DNA of 64,000 bases, from contig JAKSUV010000002.1 in assembly GCA_024408655.1 (NCBI GenBank), positions 34,159-98,158 of the forward strand, written 5' to 3'. This document shows positions 25,969-35,805 of the stretch, in pieces. Source of the DNA: Bacilli bacterium. Lineage in GTDB: Bacteria > Bacillota_I > Bacilli_A > RFN20 > CAG-826. The translations under genes were made by a program, and so were the position numbers. Under the pieces are notes generated by a model. The model saw only the letters and a list, made by a program, of their open reading frames with translations. It was not told where the DNA came from and ran no database searches. Positions within the stretch are counted from its first letter, which is position 1. Each line of letters starts with the position of its first letter.

Positions 25969-27609
25969 ATGAAGAAACATTGGAAGTTAGCGTTATTACC
26001 TGCTCTCTTTTTAGTTTGTGCCACCCACGTTGGTTGCGCCCGCAGTACCGCCGAAGTTGCCCTGGTGACTGGCCTTGGTGATATTGATGATGGTTCATTT
26101 AACCAATCTTCTTGGGAAGCGGTCAAAGAATTCTGCGAAGATCCTGAACATCCATTATCATATGAATATTATCGTCCCTTCGCCACAAGCGATTTTGCCC
26201 GGCGTTTAGCGATTCGCCAAGCGGTGGCAAAAGGTGCTAAAGTAATTGTCTTTCCAGGTTTTGATCTTGCTAACGTGGCTGCTCAAGCACAAATTGATTA
26301 CCCCAATGTTAAATTTTTGTTACTTGATTCAACCGTCTCTAACTATAACGCTCCTAATCTTTGTTGTGTTACCTATTCAAGCGCATATTCTGGTTATTTA
26401 GCCGGTTACGCAACTGGATATGATTACGCTGAATACAAAAAAGAGCACGGCGGTTTGGGTGACGATGATAAATACACTTACGGCTATTGTGGCGCAATCC
26501 CAATCGACACCGTTTTCCCATTCGGTTATGGTTTTATTCAAGGGTTAGTCCGCGGTATTGACCAAGTATATAATCCCGACCCTACAAACACTCGTCCTGA
26601 TCCAAAACTAGATGTTAAATTTCTTTATTCGCACGTCTTCGCGCACGATGATAAAACTAGTGCCGCGATGATGGGTTGGTATGCCGAAGGACTTAAAGCG
26701 GTTTTCTCTTGCGGTGGTAAACTTTATCAATCCGTCACTGATGGCGTGAAAGACTATAACCACAAACATGGTTATTATGATTTTATCGAAGGCGAAGCGC
26801 CAATTGAAGCCGCTCGTTGGATTGGCGTTGATACTGATCAATATAGCGCGTTAAAAGATGACCACGAAAGAAAAACCATCATCACTAGTGCCTTAAAAGA
26901 TTTACACCAAACCGTTAAAGACGCTTTAACCTATTATGTAGTTGATAAAAAAGATAATGGCGCTTGGAATGACATTATTGGTAATGGCCCTGGCAGTAGA
27001 GATCAAAAAACATTTGAATCTGAAAAGGAAGCTAGAGACTATATTAATAACAAGGATACAGCTCATTGGTTTGCTGGATATAAATATGATATAACGCAAA
27101 ATGACGAGAATAAGTGGATAATCAATCTTAAAACTAGTGATCCAAAGATAACTTATACATTTAGCGAAACTAATCCCACATGGAAACTTGAACTAAAAGA
27201 TTTGTTTGGTGTTAAAGAACAAATGGGAGAACATGGGCTTAATCCCGAAGAAAGAATCCATGACTATGTTGGTATTCCAACTGCATTAAAAAGCGGAAGT
27301 GACAGCGTTTTGCGTGGTTTTAATTATTTCACCAGAGGATTACTAGAAGATGCTGTTAACAAAATTCATAGGAAAGAATGGAAAGTCTATTGCGGTGATG
27401 GCACTGACATATATATTAATCAAGAAGGAACTAAAGACCCTCACGCCTCTGAACCCGGTTACTATGGTTACGCCCGTTTCATGAGCGAACGTAGTAATAA
27501 ATTCTATGTTGATACCAGTACTGGCGATAGCGATGCTTATACACCATTCAATGAAGAGTATTTCCCTGAAGATTATAATCCAGAGAATATTATCGTAACA
27601 CCATGCTAA
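25969..27609 (+). CDS. BMP-family (PnrA-like) lipoprotein, nucleoside-binding protein
   Basis: Substrate-binding lipoprotein of an ABC importer, 546 residues. The signal peptide ends in the lipobox VGC (Cys23). VALVTGLGDIDDGSFNQSSWEA is the hallmark N-terminus of BMP/PnrA proteins, with later GAKVIVFPGFDLANVAAQA and GAIPIDTVFPFGYGFIQGL. The family is usually about 350 residues; the extra length is an insertion at about residues 328-440 without recognised similarity. Strong AAAGGAG ribosome site. The following ATPase, two permeases and purine nucleoside phosphorylase point to purine nucleosides as substrate. Confidence 0.92.
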   Translation: MKKHWKLALLPALFLVCATHVGCARSTAEVALVTGLGDIDDGSFNQSSWEAVKEFCEDPEHPLSYEYYRPFATSDFARRLAIRQAVAKGAKVIVFPGFDLANVAAQAQIDYPNVKFLLLDSTVSNYNAPNLCCVTYSSAYSGYLAGYATGYDYAEYKKEHGGLGDDDKYTYGYCGAIPIDTVFPFGYGFIQGLVRGIDQVYNPDPTNTRPDPKLDVKFLYSHVFAHDDKTSAAMMGWYAEGLKAVFSCGGKLYQSVTDGVKDYNHKHGYYDFIEGEAPIEAARWIGVDTDQYSALKDDHERKTIITSALKDLHQTVKDALTYYVVDKKDNGAWNDIIGNGPGSRDQKTFESEKEARDYINNKDTAHWFAGYKYDITQNDENKWIINLKTSDPKITYTFSETNPTWKLELKDLFGVKEQMGEHGLNPEERIHDYVGIPTALKSGSDSVLRGFNYFTRGLLEDAVNKIHRKEWKVYCGDGTDIYINQEGTKDPHASEPGYYGYARFMSERSNKFYVDTSTGDSDAYTPFNEEYFPEDYNPENIIVTPC

Positions 27610-27618
27610 GAGAGAATT

Positions 27619-29568
27619 ATGAAGAAAACAGTTGTAACTAGAACACATAGCGAAGCGCCCTTAGCGGTTGAGATGATTAATATCACCAAGAAATTTGGTC
27701 CACTTTACGCGAACAAGAATGTTAATTTAAAAATTAAAAAGGGTGAGATTCACGCTTTACTTGGTGAAAATGGCGCAGGTAAATCCACCATTATGTCTAT
27801 CCTTTTTGGTATGTATAGCGCCGATGAAGGAAAAATTAAAATCAACGGAAAAGAAGTTGAAATTAAAGATCCTAACGATGCGAATGATTTAAAAATCGGC
27901 ATGGTCCACCAGCACTTTAAACTCGTCGATATTTTCCCGGTTCTTGATAACATCATCATGGGTCGCGAAATTGCTAAGTGTCACTTCTTAGAAGACGCTA
28001 AAAAGCGGCGTGAAAAAAATGTCACGCGCCTTTATGTTATTAGTGGTCTTCTCCGTGCCTATGAACATTTTGATGAACTCATGGATATCGTCAAGAAAGC
28101 GAAAACGCCGACATCAGTCCTAGTTGATTTATACAATAAATTTCATCTCACCAGTTCCCAAACTGATGCCCTCCTTGCTACTCCATTAAGTGAATTAACT
28201 GTTCTTCGCCGCGAAGCGTTAAAACGCGAAGCAAAAAAATTAAGAGACGCAGTCATTCGCGAGGGCTCCGAAAAAGAGTCATTTGTTTCACGCATGTGGT
28301 GGAACTTCGTTTTCTCACTCGCTCGTTTTGCGGATTGGTTTAATAAAAAGACTCATAACGTCGACCGGGCAAAAGCGGCATTTGAAATTACCGCGATTGC
28401 GAAAAAGTATGGTCTAGAAATCGATCTTGATACCCCGATTGAAGAATGCACGGTTGGTATGCAACAACGGACCGAAATTCTTAAGATGCTCTACCGTGAT
28501 TCCGATATTCTCATCTTTGATGAACCGACTGCGGTCTTAACTCCACAAGAAATTGATAGTCTTCTTCAAATTATGCGTAATCTTAAAGCGGAAGGAAAAA
28601 CTATTATCTTTATTACTCATAAACTTAACGAAATTATGGCCGTCGCTGACCGCGTGACGATTTTGCGCCGTGGTGAAGTAATTGGTACGGTTAACACTAA
28701 AAATACCACTGCCGCACAATTATCCGATATGATGGTTGGCCGTCACGTTAACTTAACAGTTAAGAAAACTAACAAAGTTGCTGGTAAACCTGTGCTAAAA
28801 GTTCGTAACCTAACGATGTTTGATAAACACAAACAAAAGAATGTTGTGCAATCGGCAAACTTTGATGTTCGCGCTGGAGAAATTGTTACTATCGCCGGAA
28901 TTGATGGCAATGGTCAACGTGAATTAATATACGGAATTACCGGTCTAAAGAATCCAGTTAAGGGTAGCATTAACTTCTTAACTAATACTTTAAAACCCGG
29001 AAACATTAAACAACGTAATCATCTTGGTATGTCCCATATTCCTGAGGACCGCCATAAGCACGGCCTCGTCCTTGATTATCGGCTTGATCAAAACCTTGTT
29101 CTACGTGATTTCCAAGATAAGCGTTTCGCTAAATATGGTTTCATCTTAAACGAAAATATTCGTAAACACGCCAACGAATTAATTAGTGGACATGACATTC
29201 GGAGTAGTGAGGGCGCAAAGAGTAGTGCGCGTAGTATGTCTGGTGGTAACCAACAAAAAGCCATCATCGCTCGCGAAATAAATCGGAAACCGAAATTCTT
29301 AGTGGCGGTTCAACCAACCCGTGGCGTGGATGTTGGCGCGATTGAACAAATCCATAAACGGATTGTAGCGGAACGTGATCGGGGTGTTGGTGTTTTACTC
29401 GTCTCCTACGAATTAGACGAAGTCTTTAGTCTATCTGACCGGATTTTAGTGATGTATGAAGGCGAAATTGTTGGTGAGTTTGATCCAAAGAAAACCACTC
29501 GTCAAGAACTTGGTCTATATATGTCGGGCGCGAAAAAGAATTATCAATTTCACGAGGAGGCTAATTAA
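27619..29568 (+). CDS. nupO: Nucleoside ABC importer ATPase, double domain (NupO/YufO-like)
   Basis: 649-residue ATPase with two nucleotide-binding domains. Domain 1: Walker A GENGAGKST near residue 49, signature VGMQQRTE near 279, Walker B ILIFDEPTAVLTP. Domain 2: the usual degenerate Walker A GIDGNGQRE near 428, signature MSGGNQQKAIIARE. Members are normally about 510 residues; the excess is a Lys/Arg-rich helical insertion at about residues 115-260, between the Q-loop and the signature of domain 1, exactly in the segment that normally contacts permeases. Second gene of the operon. Confidence 0.94.
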   Translation: MKKTVVTRTHSEAPLAVEMINITKKFGPLYANKNVNLKIKKGEIHALLGENGAGKSTIMSILFGMYSADEGKIKINGKEVEIKDPNDANDLKIGMVHQHFKLVDIFPVLDNIIMGREIAKCHFLEDAKKRREKNVTRLYVISGLLRAYEHFDELMDIVKKAKTPTSVLVDLYNKFHLTSSQTDALLATPLSELTVLRREALKREAKKLRDAVIREGSEKESFVSRMWWNFVFSLARFADWFNKKTHNVDRAKAAFEITAIAKKYGLEIDLDTPIEECTVGMQQRTEILKMLYRDSDILIFDEPTAVLTPQEIDSLLQIMRNLKAEGKTIIFITHKLNEIMAVADRVTILRRGEVIGTVNTKNTTAAQLSDMMVGRHVNLTVKKTNKVAGKPVLKVRNLTMFDKHKQKNVVQSANFDVRAGEIVTIAGIDGNGQRELIYGITGLKNPVKGSINFLTNTLKPGNIKQRNHLGMSHIPEDRHKHGLVLDYRLDQNLVLRDFQDKRFAKYGFILNENIRKHANELISGHDIRSSEGAKSSARSMSGGNQQKAIIAREINRKPKFLVAVQPTRGVDVGAIEQIHKRIVAERDRGVGVLLVSYELDEVFSLSDRILVMYEGEIVGEFDPKKTTRQELGLYMSGAKKNYQFHEEAN

Positions 29569-29570
29569 TT

Positions 29571-30752
29571 ATGAATAAGATTAAAGCTTTCTTTACTCGC
29601 GATAACTTCAAACATATTTTCTCTAGTAATGGCGCCAATCATTTATATTCATCTTTAATTTGTGTCGCGTTTGGCTTATTGCTTGGCTTCATCATTATGC
29701 TTTGTTTATCGCCTGATATCGCCGGCACCGATTTCTTAATGCTTATTACTGGCGGCCTTGTTTATTACGGAAGCGAAGGCTTTGGTAATATCTTAGCGAC
29801 TCTTGCCCCACTCCTTTGTTGTGGCGTGGCAATTATCTTTGCATATAAAACTGGCATCTTTAATATCGGCGCAGCCGGTCAATATACTTTAGGCGCTTTT
29901 GGCGCTTTACTCTTCGCTATTCTCTTTAAATGTCACTGGACTGTTTGTTTACTAATGGCGATTATCTTTGGCGCCCTTTGGGGTGTTATCCCGGCTTTAC
30001 TAAAAACTTTCTGCCACGTAAACGAAGTCATCTCGGGCATTATGCTTAACTGGATTGGTTTATTCTTTGTTAACTATTCAATGCAAACTTACGCAAAAGG
30101 CATGGTGGATTCTGGTGATAGTTTCCAAACCTACCAGTTCTGGCTTAGTAGCTCTGGTGATGCCTATAACCCCTTAGGCAAATTACCTAATTTAGGCGCG
30201 ACCAGTCTTGGTGATTGCTTCAGCATCGCTATCTTTATTGCAATTATCGTTGCAATTATTGCTTTTATTGTGATGGAAAAAACTACCTTTGGTTATCAAT
30301 TAAAAGCATCTGGTTATAACAGAAGCGCCACTAAGTACGCAGGCATTAACGCCAAAAAGAACGCGATTCTTACGATGGCGATTTCCGGTGGCATTGCCGG
30401 CTTAGGTGCGGGCTTATATTATTTATCAGGTATTGAACGTTGGAGCGCGGTTTCTAGTAGCATCTTACCCCAAGTTCCTTGGAATGGTATCATTATTGCC
30501 TTTATTGCCCAAATGAATCCAATTGGCGCCATCTTCGCTAGTGGGTTCTTATCACTCTTATCAATTGGCGCGACCGCCACAAGTCAATCCGTCTTCCCAA
30601 AAGAAATCGCTGATTTAATTACTTCGATTATCGTTTACGCCAGCGGCTTAACCGCTATTACTTTACGCATTGTTCCTTGGATTAAAAACAAGATCCAATT
30701 AAAGAAAACGGGTGGCGTAAAAGAACTACCACTAAATAAGGAGGGTAAATAA
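29571..30752 (+). CDS. nupP: Nucleoside ABC importer permease (NupP/YufP-like)
   Basis: 393-residue integral membrane permease of the BPD_transp_2 family, with about nine to ten hydrophobic segments. GFGNILATLAPLLCCGVAIIFAYKTGIFNIGAAGQ is the typical conserved region of this family (here quoted only as positions about 65-100), followed by NEVISGIMLNWI and the loop GYNRSATKYAGINAKK. Pairs with the next gene. It begins two bases after the ATPase stop, with an AGGAGG ribosome site inside the ATPase 3' end. Confidence 0.92.
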   Translation: MNKIKAFFTRDNFKHIFSSNGANHLYSSLICVAFGLLLGFIIMLCLSPDIAGTDFLMLITGGLVYYGSEGFGNILATLAPLLCCGVAIIFAYKTGIFNIGAAGQYTLGAFGALLFAILFKCHWTVCLLMAIIFGALWGVIPALLKTFCHVNEVISGIMLNWIGLFFVNYSMQTYAKGMVDSGDSFQTYQFWLSSSGDAYNPLGKLPNLGATSLGDCFSIAIFIAIIVAIIAFIVMEKTTFGYQLKASGYNRSATKYAGINAKKNAILTMAISGGIAGLGAGLYYLSGIERWSAVSSSILPQVPWNGIIIAFIAQMNPIGAIFASGFLSLLSIGATATSQSVFPKEIADLITSIIVYASGLTAITLRIVPWIKNKIQLKKTGGVKELPLNKEGK

Positions 30753-30754
30753 CT

Positions 30755-31708
30755 ATGGGTGCACAAGTTGTTATTCTTCTCTCTTACGTTTTGATTTTCT
30801 TCATCGCTTTAACGATTGTCGCAATCGGCGGGATGTTCTCTGAACGAAGCGGCGTCATTAACCTTGGTCTAGAAGGCACGATGGTCTTCGGTGGTTTCTT
30901 TGGTTTATTAACCCTTAATGGGTTATCCGCAACGGCGTGTCCGCCTTTCTTTATCGTTTTAATCACGATCCTTGTTGGGATGGTAACGGGTGGAATATTC
31001 TCACTATTACTCGCGACCGTCGCGATTAAATTTAAAGCGGATCAAACATTAGTTGGGACCGCGATGAATTTATTAGCCACTGCGTTTGTGGTTGTATTAG
31101 CTAAACGGATTTCCCCCGCTAGTAGTTCTTCAATTGCCTTTATTAAAGATTATTTCATTGTTAATCTTGGAACGCTTCCAGTTAATATCTTCTTACCATT
31201 AGGTATTATTATCATTGTTGTCTCCTGGTTCGTTTTATATCGCACCCGGTTTGGTTTACGCTTAAGAGCGTGCGGTGAGAATCCACAATCAGCCGCAAGC
31301 GCTGGTGTTAACGTGATTAAGTTCCGTTATATAGGTGTAATTCTTTCAGGTGTTTTAGCGGGCTTAGGCGCTCTTGCCTATATTATTCCAACTAGTGGCT
31401 ATTGGAACGCTAGCAATGGCGTTTCTGGCTTTGGCTTCCTCGCTTTAGCAGTTTTAATCTTTGGTGCCTGGCGGCCCTTACGGATTACAAGTGCGGCGTT
31501 ATTCTTTAGTTTCTTTATGGCGTTAAGTATTTGTTATTACGGTTTCTTCCACGCGATGGGCATTGATTTAAACCCTGATGTTGGTGTCACTAGTGAATTA
31601 TTTAGAATGATTCCATATGTGTTATCATTAGTGGTGTTAGCGTTCACGAGTAAAAAGTCGCGAGCGCCTAAAGCCGAAGGTAAACCCTACGAACGAGGAG
31701 AACGATAA
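30755..31708 (+). CDS. nupQ: Nucleoside ABC importer permease (NupQ/YufQ-like)
   Basis: 317-residue partner permease of the same family. FSERSGVINLGLEGTMVFGGF near residue 30 and LRACGENPQSAASAGVNVIKFRY near 180 are the conserved signatures. Starts two bases after nupP with GGAGG upstream; its stop overlaps the start of deoD (ATAATG). Confidence 0.92.
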   Translation: MGAQVVILLSYVLIFFIALTIVAIGGMFSERSGVINLGLEGTMVFGGFFGLLTLNGLSATACPPFFIVLITILVGMVTGGIFSLLLATVAIKFKADQTLVGTAMNLLATAFVVVLAKRISPASSSSIAFIKDYFIVNLGTLPVNIFLPLGIIIIVVSWFVLYRTRFGLRLRACGENPQSAASAGVNVIKFRYIGVILSGVLAGLGALAYIIPTSGYWNASNGVSGFGFLALAVLIFGAWRPLRITSAALFFSFFMALSICYYGFFHAMGIDLNPDVGVTSELFRMIPYVLSLVVLAFTSKKSRAPKAEGKPYERGER

Positions 31709-32421
31709 TGAGTATTCATATTAATGCGAAGAAAGGCGATTTTGCGAAAGTCGTCTTAATGCCTGGCGATCCCTTACGCGCCGCCTGGATTGCGAAAACC
31801 TTTTTAGCAAAAGTTAAACAAGTGAATGATGTCCGTGGCATATATGGCTTTACGGGTTATACCAAAAACCATAAACGGATTAGCGTAATGGCAAGTGGCA
31901 TGGGTCAACCAAGCATTGGTATTTATTCCCACGAACTTTATGCTGAATATGGCGTAGACGCCATCATTCGGATTGGCACTTGTGGCGTTTTTAATAAAGC
32001 GATTAATAGCCGTGATATTATTTTGGCGCAAACCGCGAGCAGCGATTTTAACTGGTTCACTGATTTTCATTTATCGGGCACTTATAGTGCTGGCGCCGAC
32101 TTTGACTTATTAGAAGCCGCGGTGAGTGAAAGTCGAAAAGCAAAACTTAAATTCTTTGTTGGTAATGTTCTAAGCGAAGCAACTTTCTATCACCAAGATA
32201 AAGACTGGTGGAAAAATTGGGATAAGATTGGGACGCTGGCTTGCGAAATGGAATCTTATGCACTTTACGCGACCGCTGCGCTTCTTCATAAAAAAGCGCT
32301 AACCATTTTAACCGTAACTGATCACTTCCAAAAGAAAGAAGTATTATCGAGTAAAGAAAGACAAACGGGACTAACCACTATGGCTAAGCTCGCTATTAAA
32401 GTAGCGGAACGCTTTGCCTAA
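31708..32421 (+). CDS. deoD: Purine nucleoside phosphorylase, DeoD type
   Basis: 237-residue hexameric-type phosphorylase that cleaves purine (deoxy)nucleosides to base and (deoxy)ribose-1-phosphate. VLMPGDPLRAAWIAKTFL at about residue 16, RIGTCGVF near 89 and CEMESYALY near 178 carry the phosphate and nucleoside contacts. TVTDHF supplies the purine-contacting Asp. As the last gene of the uptake operon it processes the imported nucleosides, and the sugar phosphate would be taken over by deoB at 10.2 kb. Confidence 0.96.
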   Translation: MSIHINAKKGDFAKVVLMPGDPLRAAWIAKTFLAKVKQVNDVRGIYGFTGYTKNHKRISVMASGMGQPSIGIYSHELYAEYGVDAIIRIGTCGVFNKAINSRDIILAQTASSDFNWFTDFHLSGTYSAGADFDLLEAAVSESRKAKLKFFVGNVLSEATFYHQDKDWWKNWDKIGTLACEMESYALYATAALLHKKALTILTVTDHFQKKEVLSSKERQTGLTTMAKLAIKVAERFA

Positions 32422-32440
32422 TTATTAAATAATAATTAAG

Positions 32441-32464
32441 AAAGAGGCTACGGCCTCTTTTTTT
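32441..32464 (+). terminator. Intrinsic terminator of the nucleoside operon
   Basis: AAAGAGGC, loop TACG, GCCTCTTT, running into TTTT: an eight-base perfect stem and seven T in all. The region where the ispG -35 hexamer should be overlaps this hairpin. Confidence 0.9.
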
Positions 32465-32468
32465 ACTA

Positions 32469-32474
32469 TATAAT
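32469..32474 (+). promoter_or_regulatory. Candidate -10 box of ispG, leaderless start
   Basis: TATAAT directly after the terminator and only seven bases before the ispG ATG; a start about seven bases beyond the -10 would fall on the ATG itself. No Shine-Dalgarno exists. The -35 region is poor because it lies in the terminator hairpin. Confidence 0.5.
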
Positions 32475-32481
32475 AGTTAAT

Positions 32482-33522
32482 ATGAAACGCACTCAAACGA
32501 AGAAGATTAAAATCGGCCATATCACTATTGGTGGTAGTAACCACGTTTTAATCCAATCAATGTGTAATATTAAAACTAGTAACACGAAAGCGGTTATTAA
32601 ACAGATTAATGAGTGCGCTAAGTTAGGGGCTGACCTCATGCGCGTGAGCGTTTTAGATGTGGCGGATGCGCACGCGATAAAAGTAATTAAAAAACACGCG
32701 AAAATTCCTCTTGTCGCGGATATTCATTTTGACTATCGTTTAGCTTTAGAAAGTATTGCCTCCGGTGTCGATGCGATTCGTCTTAATCCCGGTAACATTG
32801 GCGATGATAAAAAAATTAAGTGCGTGGTTGAAGCTTGTCAAAAGCGTCATGTCCCCATTCGAATTGGCGTGAACGCTGGTTCACTTGATAAGAGTGTTGC
32901 GAAGGTAGCGACCGCCGAGAATTTAGTGAAGAGCGCCATGAAGCACGTGAAGATCTTAGAGCGCCTTCATTTTAAAGATATAATTATATCCTTAAAAGCG
33001 GATAATGTTTCGCACACAATTGAGGCGTATCGTCTCGCGAGTCAAAAATTTAAATATCCATTACATCTAGGTATCACTGAAGCTGGACCAAAAAGCATTG
33101 GTATCATTCGTAGTAGCGCGGCCCTCGCCCCACTACTTTACGAAGGAATTGGTGACACCATCCGGATTTCTTTAAGTGATGATCCAAAGGAAGAAATTAG
33201 AGTGGCGAAACGTTTACTCCATGATTTAGGTTTATACCCAAACTATCCCACGCTTATTTCTTGTCCGACCTGTGGTCGTACCCAGGTTGATTTAATTCCC
33301 CTCGCCCAAAAAGTTTTAACTTATCTAGAAGACCATAATATCAATAAAAAGATTGCGGTCATGGGTTGCGTAGTGAATGGACCTGGCGAAGCCAAAACCT
33401 GTGATTTAGGTTTAGCGGGTGGTCATGATGAGTGGGCGTTATTTAAAAACGGCAAAGTTATTCGTAAAGTAAAAAATAAAGATGCATACCAAACATTAAT
33501 TAAAGAAATCAATCGATTATAA
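32482..33522 (+). CDS. ispG: 4-hydroxy-3-methylbut-2-enyl diphosphate synthase (flavodoxin/ferredoxin type)
   Basis: Iron-sulfur enzyme of the penultimate MEP step, 346 residues. The cluster ligands are in CPTCGRTQVDL near residue 260 and GCVVNGPGEAK near 294. The TIM-barrel N-terminus has HVLIQSMCNIKTSNT and LVADIHFDYRLAL. Upstream is the nucleoside-operon terminator. Its end faces the end of nfo with one base between, and its terminator lies within nfo. Confidence 0.95.
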   Translation: MKRTQTKKIKIGHITIGGSNHVLIQSMCNIKTSNTKAVIKQINECAKLGADLMRVSVLDVADAHAIKVIKKHAKIPLVADIHFDYRLALESIASGVDAIRLNPGNIGDDKKIKCVVEACQKRHVPIRIGVNAGSLDKSVAKVATAENLVKSAMKHVKILERLHFKDIIISLKADNVSHTIEAYRLASQKFKYPLHLGITEAGPKSIGIIRSSAALAPLLYEGIGDTIRISLSDDPKEEIRVAKRLLHDLGLYPNYPTLISCPTCGRTQVDLIPLAQKVLTYLEDHNINKKIAVMGCVVNGPGEAKTCDLGLAGGHDEWALFKNGKVIRKVKNKDAYQTLIKEINRL

Positions 33523-33523
33523 A

Positions 33524-34405
33524 TCAAAATTTATACGCCCAGTTAGCGTCGAATTGTTTGCTTTTGAGCATTTTAATTTCCTCCGCGTACGGAGGTTTTT
33601 CGTTAATCCAAGGGGTTTCTAAAATCTTTGGGATCTCTACTAATCGAGGATGATGAACAAAGTTCACGAGTGGATTAAAACCAATGAGACCAACCCCGAT
33701 ATTCGCGTGTCGGTCCTTATGGGCTCCCCGGGAATTAATCGAATCGTTAATGTGAATGACTAATAACTTATCTAAACCAATGACTCTATCAAACTCATCA
33801 AGTAATTTATCTAAATTAGTGAGATCATAGCCAGCGTCACTAATGTGACAAGTATCGAGACATACTCCAACGCGGTCGGACTTTTTAACGCCATTAATAA
33901 TCTTGGCTAATTCTTCAAATTTCGCACCGATTTCGCTCCCCTTCCCCGCCATCGTCTCTAAAGCGATCTTAACATCAGATTGATCATCTTTTAAAACTTC
34001 ATTTAGTCCATCGATGATACCTTGGATGCCCGCGTCAATGCCTGCGCCAACGTGGCTACCAGGATGAAGGACTAAGGTCTTTATATGAAAGGCGTTCACT
34101 CGTTTTAATTCTTCTTTTAAAAAGTTAATGGCGAGTTCGCGCGTTTTAGAGTTAGTGACATTACCAAGGTTAACAATATAAGGCGCGTGAATCACAATCT
34201 TACTTTCATCAAGCCCACTATTTTTTAATAGTGCGCGACCTTCATCAATTTTTAATAAGTTAGTTGGTTTCCGAATCGTGTTTTGGGGTGCACCCGTATA
34301 AAACATAAAACAGTTTTCACCCATATCTAACGCTGCTTTAACGGTCCCTAGATAATAATCGGGAGCGCCCATATTAACGTGACTACCTAAATATAATTTA
34401 TCCAT
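33524..34405 (-). CDS. nfo: Endonuclease IV (AP endonuclease)
   Basis: Zinc-dependent AP endonuclease of base-excision repair, 293 residues. [60 protein letters not shown] and [20 protein letters not shown] carry the metal-ligand His, Glu and Asp residues in order. The gene follows cshB and overlaps its stop by eight bases, matching the yqfR-yqfS pair of Bacillus. Confidence 0.96.
   Translation of the reverse strand: MDKLYLGSHVNMGAPDYYLGTVKAALDMGENCFMFYTGAPQNTIRKPTNLLKIDEGRALLKNSGLDESKIVIHAPYIVNLGNVTNSKTRELAINFLKEELKRVNAFHIKTLVLHPGSHVGAGIDAGIQGIIDGLNEVLKDDQSDVKIALETMAGKGSEIGAKFEELAKIINGVKKSDRVGVCLDTCHISDAGYDLTNLDKLLDEFDRVIGLDKLLVIHINDSINSRGAHKDRHANIGVGLIGFNPLVNFVHHPRLVEIPKILETPWINEKPPYAEEIKMLKSKQFDANWAYKF
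33580..33600 (+). terminator. Intrinsic terminator of ispG, inside the nfo coding region
   Basis: CCTCCG, loop CGTA, CGGAGG, then five T on the plus strand, 57 bases after the ispG stop. On the minus strand the same bases encode Lys-Pro-Pro-Tyr-Ala-Glu-Glu of nfo. The stem is perfect, so this is a convincing terminator embedded in the opposing gene. Confidence 0.8.
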
Positions 34406-35765
34406 GGTGTCTATTTCTTGCCTCCGCTTTGTAGCGTTCGACCCGTTGTCGACGGATATCCTTCCGGATTAATTCACGCTTATGTTTTTGCTTCACTTTG
34501 TTAATCGCGTTTTTCACTTTCTTTTTATAACCCGGTTTCACCCGTTTTCCTTGGTTTTCGTATTTCGCCTTTTTAATTTCACGTAGTAAATCGGGATCAA
34601 TTTTCTTTTTGTTTTTAAATGTTTTTTTAAATGGTTTACCAATGGTTAAAAGATTATTCTTTAAAGAATAGTAATCAAAAACTACTCCTTGCTTCATTAG
34701 TGATTCAACTCGCCGCGTGTCGTCAGTGTTATAAAACACATATGAATGCCCACGTTTATCAAAGCGACCGGTTCGACCAGCCCGGTGGAAATAATAAGAT
34801 AAATCACTTGGTAAGTTAATACTTAAGACATCCGAAACATTTTGAAAATCCATTCCGCGACTCATGAGATCGCTTGCCACCACGATTTGGAATTCATCTT
34901 GGTTAATCCGCTTTAAGGCGGCCCGACGTTCCCGGTCTGATAAATCACCGGTAACTTTAATCACCGAGAATTTTTGCGCTTTTAAAAAATCATACAAAGC
35001 GTTCACATCGTTTTTGTTACTCGCAAAAATTAATAAGAAATACGGATTTTTATTTTTAATAAACGCGAGGGTTGCTTCGTTAACGTGTTGATGATGAATA
35101 TCGATTAAGTGATGGGAAACCCCACGACTAGTTTTCGTCGAGTCACTAGTGATTTCATAATCCGCGCCAATATAACGATTAATCCGGTTTTGCAGATTAG
35201 CTTCAATTGTCGCGGAGAAAATCATTAGTTGCGGATGATGCGCTAAATGCATGATGTAATCAATTTCGTTAAAGTAGCCCATCTCTAGTAACATATCCGC
35301 TTCGTCTAAAATAATCGTTTCTAGGTGATCGGCTTTTAAGTGTCCCTTCTTAAAGAGCGAAGCTAAGCGACCGGGTGTTCCCACCACAATCTGGGGTGTT
35401 TCTTTGAGACCAACAATATTTTCTTTTTCACTTGTTTCGCTTGAAAGAAGACGCACTTTGACTTCATGATATTCTTGCTTAAAGCCACGAAGAAAATTAA
35501 AGACTTGGCGCGCTAGTTCATTAGTGGGCGTTATAATGAGCGCATTTAAAAACAGCGCATTTGAGCGCTTTTGTTGACATAGTAAAGGAATTAAATAGGC
35601 ATGGGTCTTTCCGCTTCCGGTTTCACTTTTAACAACTAAATTAGCGCCTTTAAGAGCCTTCGGAATCACGAGCTCTTGCACTTTACTAGGTGAAAGATAG
35701 CCTTGGCGCGTTAACGAAGCGATAAGACGAGGATCAAGATTAAACGATTTAAAGGAACTAGCCAT
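34398..35765 (-). CDS. cshB: DEAD-box RNA helicase (CshB type)
   Basis: 455-residue RNA helicase for ribosome assembly and cold adaptation. Q motif ([23 protein letters not shown]), motif [12 protein letters not shown], motif II DEAD ([13 protein letters not shown]), motif III SAT, and motif [10 protein letters not shown] are all present. The C-terminal tail from about residue 380 is strongly basic ([19 protein letters not shown]), a likely RNA-binding extension. The B. subtilis counterpart yqfR also precedes nfo. It starts at an ATG without ribosome site, 11 bases after an extended -10. Confidence 0.93.
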   Translation of the reverse strand: MASSFKSFNLDPRLIASLTRQGYLSPSKVQELVIPKALKGANLVVKSETGSGKTHAYLIPLLCQQKRSNALFLNALIITPTNELARQVFNFLRGFKQEYHEVKVRLLSSETSEKENIVGLKETPQIVVGTPGRLASLFKKGHLKADHLETIILDEADMLLEMGYFNEIDYIMHLAHHPQLMIFSATIEANLQNRINRYIGADYEITSDSTKTSRGVSHHLIDIHHQHVNEATLAFIKNKNPYFLLIFASNKNDVNALYDFLKAQKFSVIKVTGDLSDRERRAALKRINQDEFQIVVASDLMSRGMDFQNVSDVLSINLPSDLSYYFHRAGRTGRFDKRGHSYVFYNTDDTRRVESLMKQGVVFDYYSLKNNLLTIGKPFKKTFKNKKKIDPDLLREIKKAKYENQGKRVKPGYKKKVKNAINKVKQKHKRELIRKDIRRQRVERYKAEARNRHHG

Positions 35766-35776
35766 ACTACCAAATT

Positions 35777-35785
35777 ATTATAACA
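35777..35785 (-). promoter_or_regulatory. Extended -10 of cshB
   Basis: Minus strand TGT-TATAAT, ending 11 bases before the cshB ATG, again with no ribosome site. It lies only eight bases from the ispH -10 box in the opposite direction, so the two promoters overlap. Confidence 0.55.
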
Positions 35786-35790
35786 AGTTT

Positions 35791-35796
35791 TATAAT
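35791..35796 (+). promoter_or_regulatory. Candidate -10 box of ispH
   Basis: TATAAT ending nine bases before the ispH ATG. The gap is GGAGAAGAG, which looks like a ribosome site but could hardly be in the transcript if this box is used; either a more distant promoter or a leaderless start is implied. Confidence 0.4.
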
Positions 35797-35805
35797 GGAG
35801 AAGAG

